A stretch of 5,849 nucleotides of DNA from contig JALWNJ010000020.1 in assembly GCA_026995955.1 (NCBI GenBank), forward strand, positions 1 to 5,849. The letters are read 5' to 3'. Under the pieces are notes generated by a model that searched no databases, was not told where the DNA came from, and was given only the letters and a program-made list of their open reading frames with translations. Shown in pieces: positions 1 through 5,568 of the stretch. The stretch is from Gammaproteobacteria bacterium (lineage in GTDB: Bacteria; Pseudomonadota; Gammaproteobacteria; J044). Made by a program: the position numbers and the translations under genes. Each line of letters starts with the position of its first letter. Position 1 is the first letter of the stretch.

Positions 1-414
1 CTGAGCGCCCGCCTTGGTGTCCATGCTGGGGGGGTGTTCGGTGGCCTTCATCAGGCCGATCTCGGCGGTCAGCGCCGAGCCGGCGCGGCCGGCGAACAGC
101 AGGGCGGTGACCACCGGACCCAGCTCGCGCACCAGGGTCAGCGCCACCACCACGCCCAGCGACTCCTCGGCGCCGAACTTGACCAGGGTGACATAGCCCT
201 GCAGCCCCAGCACCATGCCCACGAACACGCCCGATACCAGGATGATGAGCAGCGACAGCGTCCCCACCGAATACAGCTCGCGCAGCAGCAGGCGCGGCCG
301 GGCCAGCACCGAGGGCAACCCGCCCAGCATGTGCAGGAAGAACAGAAATCCGCGTCCGAGACGCTCGAAACGCGACAGGGCCCAGTGGCCCAGGGCCTGG
401 AGCTGGTCAAGCAT
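1..414 (-). CDS. mlaE: MlaE, phospholipid ABC transporter permease (partial, N-terminal 138 residues)
   Basis: This is the inner-membrane permease of the Mla system, which with MlaF, MlaD and MlaB moves phospholipids between the outer and inner membranes and maintains outer-membrane lipid asymmetry. The visible part has an amphipathic N-terminus (MLDQLQALGHWAL), a hydrophobic segment at about residues 50-72 (VGTLSLLIILVSGVFVGMVL), and the family hallmark stretch RELGPVVTALLFAGRAGSAL at about 96-115, followed by TAEIGLMKATE. Family members are about 260 residues, so roughly half is present; the rest lies beyond the left edge. The ATG overlaps the mlaF stop by 8 bp (ATGCTTGA), so the two genes are probably translationally coupled; a GGAGG lies 12 nt upstream, rather far. 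Residues 132-138 (DTKAGAQ) depart from the MMAVDP-type sequence usual after the ATE....M(E/D) motif. The identity is secure; only the last residues are odd. Confidence 0.93.
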   Translation of the reverse strand, partial: MLDQLQALGHWALSRFERLGRGFLFFLHMLGGLPSVLARPRLLLRELYSVGTLSLLIILVSGVFVGMVLGLQGYVTLVKFGAEESLGVVVALTLVRELGPVVTALLFAGRAGSALTAEIGLMKATEHPPSMDTKAGAQ

Positions 415-1219
415 CGGCGAGCAGGTCCTCCAGATAGTCGGGCGCGGGATAGTGGAACGGTACCGGGCCGTCGGGCAGGCCCTCGAGGAACTGCCGCACC
501 CAGTCGTTGCCGGTCTGGCGCAGGGCCTCCGGGGTGCCCGACTCCACCACCCGGCCGTCGGAGATGACGTACACCAGATCGGCGATGGAGGTAGTCTCGG
601 CCACATCGTGCGAGACCACGATGCTGCTGATGCCGAGCGCGTCGTTGAGCCGGCGGATGAGGCTGACGATGGTGCCCATGGTGATCGGGTCCAGCCCGGT
701 GAAGGGCTCGTCGTACATGATCATCATCGGATCCAGCGCCATTGCCCGCGCCAGCGCCACGCGGCGCGCCATGCCACCCGACAGCTCGCTCGGCATCAGG
801 TCGCGGGCACCGCGCAGGCCCACCGCGTGCAGCTTCATCAGCACCAGCTCGCGGATCATGCGCTCGGGCAGGCGGGTGTGCTCGCGATACGGGAAGGCCA
901 CGTTCTCGAACACGCTGAGATCGGTGAGTAGCGCCCCACTCTGGAACAGCATGCCCATGCGCTTGCGCAGGGCATAGAGGGCATCGCGCCCCAGGCGATG
1001 GACCTCCTGCCCATCGACCAGGATGCGGCCGCGGTCGGGACGCAACTGACCGCCGATGAGCTTGAGCAGCGTGGTCTTGCCGGTGCCGCTGGGGCCCATG
1101 ATGGCGGTCACCGCGCCGCGCGGAATGGTCAGGTCCAGGCCGCGGAAGATGGGCCGGTTGCCCCGCGAGAAGTGCAGATCCTCGACGACGACCAGTGCGT
1201 GTTCTGTCCCGGCTGGCAA
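407..1219 (-). CDS. mlaF: MlaF, phospholipid ABC transporter ATP-binding protein
   Basis: This is the cytoplasmic ATPase of the Mla transporter, which powers MlaE and pairs with the STAS protein MlaB. All ABC motifs are present in the 270 residues: Walker A GPSGTGKTT (42-50), Q-loop Q93 in LFQSGALLTD, signature LSGGM (146-150), Walker B MIMYDEP with catalytic E171, D-loop GLD, and switch H204 in SHD. The C-terminal tail after about residue 240 (WVRQFLEGLPDGP, then YLEDLL) is the extension typical of MlaF rather than of a generic ABC ATPase. The start is TTG at 1219: GGAGG at 1226-1230 lies 6 nt upstream, and the next in-frame Met (M41) is already inside Walker A. The gene lies 54 bp after the ChaN-like gene, has its own promoter, and overlaps mlaE by 8 bp. 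mlaD, mlaC and mlaB would be expected further left, outside the window. Confidence 0.96.
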   Translation of the reverse strand: MPAGTEHALVVVEDLHFSRGNRPIFRGLDLTIPRGAVTAIMGPSGTGKTTLLKLIGGQLRPDRGRILVDGQEVHRLGRDALYALRKRMGMLFQSGALLTDLSVFENVAFPYREHTRLPERMIRELVLMKLHAVGLRGARDLMPSELSGGMARRVALARAMALDPMMIMYDEPFTGLDPITMGTIVSLIRRLNDALGISSIVVSHDVAETTSIADLVYVISDGRVVESGTPEALRQTGNDWVRQFLEGLPDGPVPFHYPAPDYLEDLLADA

Positions 1220-1225
1220 GCCTTC

Positions 1226-1230
1226 CCTCC
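1226..1230 (-). promoter_or_regulatory. Shine-Dalgarno sequence fixing the TTG start of mlaF
   Basis: On the minus strand the sequence reads GGGAGGGAAGGC followed by TTG. The GGAGG core is 6 nt from the TTG. No in-frame ATG or GTG near the family's expected N-terminus competes, so this site decides the start of mlaF at a rare TTG codon. Confidence 0.8.
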
Positions 1231-1248
1231 CGGTTCGTGGATGCGGCG

Positions 1249-1277
1249 ATTGTGTGGGCCGGCCGGCGGTCTGTCAA
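1249..1277 (-). promoter_or_regulatory. Probable sigma70 promoter of mlaF-mlaE
   Basis: On the minus strand a perfect -35 box TTGACA (1277-1272) is followed by a 17-bp spacer and the -10 box CACAAT (1254-1249, 4 of 6 consensus positions). Transcription would start near 1242, giving a leader of about 23 nt that carries the mlaF Shine-Dalgarno sequence. The -35 box covers the TGA stop codon of the upstream ChaN-like gene (1276-1274). The spacer contains a perfect 10-bp palindrome, GCCGGCCGGC (1258-1267). The boxes are read directly from the sequence; promoter activity is inferred. Confidence 0.65.
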
Positions 1278-2158
1278 TCGCCGTGCCGGAGCCGCTGCAA
1301 CTGCTCGCGGAAACGCACGCAGGGATCGGTGTCGTGCACCGGGGCAATGGGGATCACGAAGTCCCAGGCCCCAGCGCGCACCGCCTGCTCCTCGCTGAGT
1401 CGCTCGTGTCCGGGCTCGCGTTCAATCAGCCCTACGGCAAGCACCCGGCCCTGCCCCTGCAGCAGGCGCGGCACGCCGTAGTCGCGCCGGGTATGACCAT
1501 TGCCGGCGATCAGCACCACCGGCCTCGGCACCGACAGCATGGTTTCGGCCAGGGCGGCATCGCGCAGCGCCTGCAAGCGCACCAGGGCGCGCACCGCATC
1601 CGCATTGGCCATGCCGCAATGGGCGCGTTCGATGTCACGCGCCAGCCGCTCACGCGCCGGGGGCGACAGGGGATGAGCGGCCGCAAGTGCGCGCACCTTA
1701 TGCGGCAGGGCATCACCCTGGCGCAACTGCCTGCCGGAGAGATTGCCACCCACGATCACCAGCCCTGTCTGCTCGGCCACCCGCAGCAGGGGCTCGTAGC
1801 CCGCCACCGGCCAGCCGCCCTGGCGCATGGCGCGGCGCCGTGCCGCGGCATCCCCCGGCCGCTGATCGCGCCGGATCTGCTCCATCACCAGCGTCGGGCG
1901 CCGGCCCCGCGCCAGCAGCCCCTGCAGCAGCCGTGCCTGCAGGCGATGCGCCTCGTCGCTGTCGTGCACCTCGCCCAGCAGGACGAAGTCGGCCCGCGCC
2001 AGCCGATCGGCCAGGGCATCGAGGGTCAGTCGGCGTTCCGAGCCCGGCACCCGCACCGGCGCCTCGACCTCGGGGCGCTGCAGGCCGCAGGCGGCGAGCA
2101 GCGCCAGCAAGGGAAGCAGCAGGGCGAAAACCCTGCACAAGGCGTGTTTGCAAGTCAT
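1274..2158 (-). CDS. ChaN-like haem-binding lipoprotein (PF04187, Tiki superfamily)
   Basis: This is a 294-residue predicted lipoprotein of the ChaN/DUF399 family. ChaN-type proteins are outer-membrane-associated lipoproteins that bind haem, and the wider EreA/ChaN/Tiki fold includes hydrolase-like members, so the reaction, if any, is unknown here. The N-terminus is a lipoprotein signal (MTCKHALCRVFALLLPLLAL) ending in a lipobox LAAC with C24 as the lipidated residue. Family motifs follow: LLGEVHDSDEAH (60-71; E63, H65, H71), LVMEQ (90-94), an HCGM (180-183), and GNGHTRRDYGVPRLL (219-233). I chose the ATG at 2158 because it sits directly before the signal peptide; the open frame continues upstream to 2380 but that stretch encodes no signal or domain and overlaps the DUF1244 gene on the other strand. 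There is no Shine-Dalgarno sequence before this ATG. The stop codon overlaps the -35 box of the mla promoter. An envelope role would match the mla genes next to it, but a functional link is inference. Confidence 0.87.
   Translation of the reverse strand: MTCKHALCRVFALLLPLLALLAACGLQRPEVEAPVRVPGSERRLTLDALADRLARADFVLLGEVHDSDEAHRLQARLLQGLLARGRRPTLVMEQIRRDQRPGDAAARRRAMRQGGWPVAGYEPLLRVAEQTGLVIVGGNLSGRQLRQGDALPHKVRALAAAHPLSPPARERLARDIERAHCGMANADAVRALVRLQALRDAALAETMLSVPRPVVLIAGNGHTRRDYGVPRLLQGQGRVLAVGLIEREPGHERLSEEQAVRAGAWDFVIPIAPVHDTDPCVRFREQLQRLRHGD
2119..2136. repeat. Small perfect inverted repeat, 6-bp arms
   Basis: GCAGGG (2119-2124), loop CGAAAA, CCCTGC (2131-2136). It falls in the signal-peptide coding part of the ChaN-like gene, 22-39 nt downstream of its start codon, and about 70 bp upstream of the DUF1244 start on the other strand. 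There is no T-run after it in either direction, so it is not an intrinsic terminator. It could fold in the lipoprotein mRNA near the ribosome entry site; chance is a real alternative in GC-rich DNA. Confidence 0.4.
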
Positions 2159-2207
2159 GGCGAACGAGTATACCGTCCCCGCCAGGCAACCATCGACGAG
2201 GCGCACC
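2159..2207. promoter_or_regulatory. Divergent intergenic spacer with overlapping weak -10 boxes
   Basis: This 49-bp spacer separates the ChaN-like gene (leftward) from the DUF1244 gene (rightward). It holds GTATAC, which supplies a -10-like TATACT on the minus strand (2172-2167) and TATACC on the plus strand (2169-2174). The plus-strand box has a TTGCAA 15 bp upstream (2148-2153); the minus-strand box has no convincing -35. If the minus-strand box is used, the lipoprotein transcript would start only a few nucleotides before its ATG. GAGG at 2198-2201, 6 nt before ATG 2208, is the ribosome-binding site of the DUF1244 gene. Confidence 0.35.
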
Positions 2208-2516
2208 ATGGAACTCGACCCCGCCACCCGCAACGAGATCGAGGCCGCCGTGTTCAACCGGCTGCTCGAACACCTGCGCCGGCGCACCGATGTGCAGAAC
2301 ATCGATCTCATGATCCTGGCCGGCTTCTGCCGCAACTGTTTCTCCAAGTGGTACCGCGAGGCCGCCGCGGAGCGTGGCATCGAGATGGAGCTCGACCAGA
2401 CCCGCGAGATCGTCTACGGCATGCCCTACGAGGAATGGAAGGCGAAGTACCAGAAGGAGGCCACCCCGGAACAGCTCGAGGCCTTCCGCCGCCAGCAGGA
2501 ACAGGAAAACGCGTGA
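2208..2516 (+). CDS. DUF1244 family protein (PF06844), function unknown
   Basis: This encodes a small soluble protein of 102 residues, the usual size for the DUF1244 family, which is widespread in proteobacteria and has no established function. The hallmark is visible at residues 39-49, GFCRNCFSKWY, with C41 and C44 as a CxxC pair that could bind a metal or be redox-active; that is inference. The rest looks helical and charged (EIEAAVFNRLLEHLRRRTDV at 10-29; EEWKAKYQKEATPEQLEAF at 75-93). There is no signal peptide or membrane segment. I chose ATG 2208 because GAGG stands 6 nt before it and the conserved part begins at once; the frame is open from 2148, but that would add 20 residues overlapping the divergent lipoprotein start. 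Its TGA overlaps the GTG start of rnd by 4 bp (GTGA), so the two are probably co-translated, which hints at, but does not show, a role near RNA metabolism. Confidence 0.9.
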   Translation: MELDPATRNEIEAAVFNRLLEHLRRRTDVQNIDLMILAGFCRNCFSKWYREAAAERGIEMELDQTREIVYGMPYEEWKAKYQKEATPEQLEAFRRQQEQENA

Positions 2517-3670
2517 GCGACGACATCCTCTGGATCGACAACGACGAGGCGCTGACCCGACTCTGCGCGCGGCTCGGCGCGAGCCCTTGGCTGTGCCTGG
2601 ACACCGAGTTCCTGCGCGAACGCACCTACCGACCGCAGCTGTGCCTGATCCAGATCGCCAGCGCCGACACCATCGCCTGCATCGATCCCCTCGCGCTGGA
2701 GTCACTGGAACCGCTCAATGCCCTGCTGCGCAATCCCGACATCACCAAGGTGCTGCACTCGGCGAGCCAGGATCTGGAGATCTTCGCCATCCGCGAGGGC
2801 TTCGTGCCGGCGCCGGTGTTCGATACCCAGATCGCCGCCGCGCTGATGGGGCTGGGCGATCAGATCGGCTATGGCCGCCTGGTGGAGGAGATGCTGGGCG
2901 CTCGGCTCGACAAGGCCCACAGCCGCACCGACTGGACCCGGCGGCCGCTGTCGCGCGATCAGATCGAATACGCCGCTGACGACGTGCGCTGGCTGCGCGA
3001 GGTGTACCTCAAGCAGCGCGAATGGCTCGAACAGCGCGGCCGGCTGGACTGGCTGCAACAGGATTTCGAGGCCCTGACCGACCCGGCCCGCTACCGGCCG
3101 GACCCGGAACAGGCCTGGCTGCGGGTCAAGGGCCTGCAGCGTCTGCGACCCGCGCAGCTGGCAGCCCTCAGGCTGCTGGCCGCCTGGCGCGAGGAGGAGG
3201 CGGTGGCCAGCGACCGGCCACGGCGCTGGATCCTCAAGGACGAGGTGCTGATCGACCTGGCCCGCAGGCGGCCGAAGACCCTGGCCGAGTTGAGCGACAT
3301 CCGCGGCCTGGAGCCGCGCACCGTGGAACGCCATGGCAAGACCCTGCTGCGCCTGCTTGCGGAGGCCGCGAACCTGCCCAGAGACCAGTGGCCCGTGCTG
3401 CCCGAACGGCGTCGCCTGCAGCCCCGGCAGGAGGCCGTCATCGACCTGCTGATGGCCAGCCTGCGGCAGTCGGCGCTGGAGGCCGAGATCAGTCCACAGG
3501 CCATCGCAGGGCGCCGCGATCTGGAACGGCTGGTACTGGGCGAGCGCGACCTGCCGCTGTTGCGCGGCTGGCGCCGCGAGCTGGTGGGCGAGCGGATGCT
3601 GGACCTCATCGAGGGGCGCAGCGCCCTGGGCATCGACGAACAGGGGCTGGTGGTGGTGCCGCGCGGCTGA
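2513..3670 (+). CDS. rnd: Ribonuclease D
   Basis: RNase D is a cytoplasmic 3'-5' exoribonuclease that helps trim the 3' ends of tRNA precursors and other small RNAs. The product is 385 residues, close to the usual 370-390. The DEDD exonuclease domain covers about residues 5-170: motif I is CLDTEFLRE with D30 and E32, motif II is HSASQDLEIF with D87, and motif III is YAADDVRWL with Y153 and D157 (the DEDDy pattern). An HRDC domain follows at about 200-285 (AWLRVKGLQRLRPAQLAALR), and the remaining 100 residues form the second helical HRDC-like domain of the RNase D family. The GTG at 2513 overlaps the DUF1244 stop by 4 bp and has AGGA 6 nt upstream (2503-2506), supporting coupled translation. 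The open frame extends far upstream, but that part is antisense to other genes. All catalytic residues are intact. It converges on the 3674-4228 gene with a 3-bp gap. Confidence 0.96.
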   Translation: MSDDILWIDNDEALTRLCARLGASPWLCLDTEFLRERTYRPQLCLIQIASADTIACIDPLALESLEPLNALLRNPDITKVLHSASQDLEIFAIREGFVPAPVFDTQIAAALMGLGDQIGYGRLVEEMLGARLDKAHSRTDWTRRPLSRDQIEYAADDVRWLREVYLKQREWLEQRGRLDWLQQDFEALTDPARYRPDPEQAWLRVKGLQRLRPAQLAALRLLAAWREEEAVASDRPRRWILKDEVLIDLARRRPKTLAELSDIRGLEPRTVERHGKTLLRLLAEAANLPRDQWPVLPERRRLQPRQEAVIDLLMASLRQSALEAEISPQAIAGRRDLERLVLGERDLPLLRGWRRELVGERMLDLIEGRSALGIDEQGLVVVPRG

Positions 3671-3673
3671 GCC

Positions 3674-4228
3674 TTACAGGCCCATCAGCTCGATCAGGGT
3701 CTGCAGCGTCTCGAAGGCCGCGCGCGGGGCCTCCACGAACAGCACCGGCGCCTCCAGCGCGCAGGCCCGGTCGAAGGACTCCAGCAGGGTACGCAGCTCC
3801 CGGGGCGACTCGTCGCCGCTCAATCGGAGCAGACCGGGGCCGGAGCACTGCGGTCGCTGCGCCGACCAGCATGCCTCCTCGCGCCAGTGGGGCGCCCCGG
3901 AAAACCCTTGCGGCGCCTCGCCCACGATCCCTTCCAGCCCTTCGCCAAGCGCCCGCAGCGCCCCGGCCGCGGGCGCAGGTGCGTGGCGCAGGTCCAGCCA
4001 CAGGCGGAAGTCGTCGTTCTGCAGTTCCGCCAGCAGCTCCACCCAGTCGGCCGCGCCGTGCACCGTGCAGCGTGCGTCCAGCTCGGCGGGGGTGAGCAGC
4101 GCCACCGGCTGTTCATTGGCATAAAAGTCGAAGGCCCAGTCCTCGGGCAGGTCGGGCGGGTAGTAGGCCTCGGCCCAGTCACGGGGAAACAACCCGATGC
4201 TGCCGAGGCGCAGGTTGTCCCGCGCCAT
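3674..4228 (-). CDS. Hypothetical protein, possibly a short divergent DUF72-like protein
   Basis: I do not recognise this 184-residue protein with certainty. The N-terminus (LRLGSIGLFPRDWAEAYYPP at 6-25, then DLPEDWAFDFYANEQPVALL at 26-45) recalls the opening of DUF72 (YecE-like TIM barrel) proteins, where a Gly-rich strand is followed by a Tyr-Pro pair, 'LP', and a strand ending in Tyr-Ala. DUF72 proteins are usually 230-300 residues, so this would be a shortened or diverged relative, or an unrelated family. It is acidic, with no signal peptide or membrane helix; RLWLDLRHAPAPAAGALRAL (75-94) and PVLFVEAPRAAFETLQTLIE (161-180) look like alternating strand and helix. Its ATG overlaps the amidase TGA by 1 bp (TGATG) with no clear Shine-Dalgarno sequence, so it is probably translated by coupling to the amidase gene. 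Codon use matches the neighbours and the frame is intact, so it is a real gene; only the family call is weak. Confidence 0.75.
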   Translation of the reverse strand: MARDNLRLGSIGLFPRDWAEAYYPPDLPEDWAFDFYANEQPVALLTPAELDARCTVHGAADWVELLAELQNDDFRLWLDLRHAPAPAAGALRALGEGLEGIVGEAPQGFSGAPHWREEACWSAQRPQCSGPGLLRLSGDESPRELRTLLESFDRACALEAPVLFVEAPRAAFETLQTLIELMGL

Positions 4229-5457
4229 CAGCCGCGGCTTTTCTGCTGCAGCGAGGCCAGCAGGCTGTCGTCAGGCGCGTTGTCGCGGAAGTAGTCGCGG
4301 ATGCCGCGATAGAGGGCGCTGGCAATCTTGTCCTGATGCGCCTTGCTGCGCAGGCGGCGTTCCTCGCGCGGGTTGGAGATGAAGGCGGTCTCCACCAGCA
4401 CCGAAGGGATGTCCGGCGACTTGAGCACGGCAAAGGCGGCCTTCTCCACGCGGCGGCTGCGCAGACGGTTGACCTTGCCCAGGCTGTTGAGCATGTCCTG
4501 GGCCAGATCCAGGCTCTCCTCGATGGTGTGATCCTGCGACAGATCCAGAAGCACCGAGGCGAGCTGGCTGTCCATCTTGCTGATCTTGACGCCGCCGACC
4601 AGATCGGCCGCATTCTCGCGCTCGGCGAGCCAACGGGCCAGTTCACTGGAAGCACCGTTCTCCGACAGCACATAGACCGAGGAGCCAGAAACCCGCTTGT
4701 CCGGAGAGGCATCGGCATGCAGGGAAACGAACAGGTCGGCCTTGTGTCGGCGCGCGCGGCGAATGCGCTCGCGCAGGGGCAGGAACACATCGCGATCACG
4801 GGTCAGCACCGCCTTCATGCCGGGCTGGCGGTTGATCTTGTTGGCCAGACGCCGAGCCACGGCAAGCACGACATCCTTCTCGCGGGTGCCACGCGGGCCA
4901 ATGGCGCCCGGATCCTTGCCCCCGTGGCCGGGATCGATGGCGATGACGACATCGCGTCGCTTGTGCTCATGGGCCCTGGCGGTGACCACCGGCTGCCTGC
5001 GCCCGGAGGCCCCTTCGTGCAGATCCACGACCAAACGGTAGCCGTTGCCGCCCGTCGGCTTGAGTACGAAGCTGCGTGGCGTGGCCTTGCGCCGCAGGTC
5101 GAGCACCAGGCGCAGGTCGTTGCCGTTGCGTTGCGCGTGACGCACCCCACGAAGCAGGCTGGGCGTGCCCTTGCCGGTGCGCAGGTTGCCCACGGCATGC
5201 GCACCGCGCACATCGATCACCACCCGCTCGGGCTCGTGCAGCACGAACAGGCTGTGGCCGGCAATGGGCCCGCTGAGGTCGAACACCACCCGCGTCACGC
5301 CCTTCGATTCGGACATGCGCGGACCGCTGACGCGCACCAGCCGACCGGCGAACACGACCTGCGGCGAGGCAAAGGTGGACAGGGCGAACAGACCGCCGAG
5401 CGACAGCACCCGCCGCAGCAGTTCGCGGCGCAACCGGGCATGGGATGTCTGTTTCAC
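4228..5457 (-). CDS. amiC: N-acetylmuramoyl-L-alanine amidase, AmiB/AmiC type
   Basis: This periplasmic zinc amidase cuts the bond between N-acetylmuramic acid and L-alanine in peptidoglycan, splitting septal wall during daughter-cell separation. The 409-residue product has an N-terminal signal with a twin-arginine look (LRRELLRRVLSLGG at 9-22, probable cleavage after VFA at 35-37); E. coli AmiC is Tat-exported. An AMIN domain, which targets the enzyme to the septum, spans about 40-147. The Amidase_3 domain spans about 170-388: IDPGHGGKDPGAIG with zinc ligand H178, E193, SLHADAS with H247, and VLVETAFISN with catalytic E356. The insertion at about 280-325 (DLVGGVKISKMDSQLASVLL, then DLSQDHTIEESLDL) matches the autoinhibitory helix region released by EnvC/NlpD activators. 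No C-terminal LysM is seen. I chose GTG 5457 for its AGGAGG 8 nt upstream; in-frame ATGs at 5478 and 5508 lack such a site. The AmiB versus AmiC label is uncertain. Confidence 0.94.
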   Translation of the reverse strand: MKQTSHARLRRELLRRVLSLGGLFALSTFASPQVVFAGRLVRVSGPRMSESKGVTRVVFDLSGPIAGHSLFVLHEPERVVIDVRGAHAVGNLRTGKGTPSLLRGVRHAQRNGNDLRLVLDLRRKATPRSFVLKPTGGNGYRLVVDLHEGASGRRQPVVTARAHEHKRRDVVIAIDPGHGGKDPGAIGPRGTREKDVVLAVARRLANKINRQPGMKAVLTRDRDVFLPLRERIRRARRHKADLFVSLHADASPDKRVSGSSVYVLSENGASSELARWLAERENAADLVGGVKISKMDSQLASVLLDLSQDHTIEESLDLAQDMLNSLGKVNRLRSRRVEKAAFAVLKSPDIPSVLVETAFISNPREERRLRSKAHQDKIASALYRGIRDYFRDNAPDDSLLASLQQKSRG

Positions 5458-5460
5458 GGC

Positions 5461-5471
5461 TCCTCCCTCCT
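5461..5471 (-). promoter_or_regulatory. Strong ribosome-binding site fixing the GTG start of the amidase
   Basis: The minus strand reads AGGAGGGAGGA ending 3 nt before the GTG at 5457. The consensus AGGAGG lies 8 nt from the GTG, and a second GGAGGA lies 3 nt away. This decides the start over the upstream in-frame ATGs at 5478 and 5508. Confidence 0.8.
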
Positions 5472-5538
5472 CGGGCATGACCCAGAACCTGCCCCTAGTG
5501 TGTACCATTGCATGGAAAAATCAAGTCTTTTCTCCGTA

Positions 5539-5567
5539 TTTTTATACACATAGAAGCTTGTATTCAA
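5539..5567 (-). promoter_or_regulatory. Possible promoter in the AT-rich leader of the amidase gene
   Basis: The 111 bp between the tsaE-like stop and the amidase start (5458-5568) contain a sharply AT-rich stretch at about 5512-5567 in an otherwise GC-rich window. On the minus strand TTGAAT (5567-5562) is followed by TATAAA (5546-5541) at 15 bp, or TAAAAA (5544-5539) at 17 bp. A start near 5532 would give a leader of about 75 nt. Neither pair is ideal, so the exact boxes are tentative, although AT-richness plus position favours a promoter here. I saw no intrinsic terminator in this gap. Confidence 0.4.
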
Positions 5568-5568
5568 C

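Noticed and set aside
138..1277. Minus-strand open frame of 379 codons over mlaF and mlaE
   Set aside because: It is a shifted frame of two genes with full family motifs; its translation is rich in Arg, Pro and His with no domain.
2159..2380. Upstream extension of the ChaN-like open frame to an ATG at 2380
   Set aside because: It would place 74 residues ahead of a clear lipoprotein signal peptide and overlap the DUF1244 gene on the other strand.
998..2512. Long plus-strand open frame continuous with rnd, extending it upstream by 505 codons
   Set aside because: It is antisense to mlaF and the ChaN-like gene and out of frame with DUF1244. No domain is seen before the RNase D start, and rnd has a good GTG start with a ribosome site at 2513.
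4336..5553. Plus-strand open frame of 405 codons opposite the amidase gene
   Set aside because: It is antisense to a well-supported gene. Long antisense frames are expected in GC-rich DNA, and the translation shows no recognisable domain.
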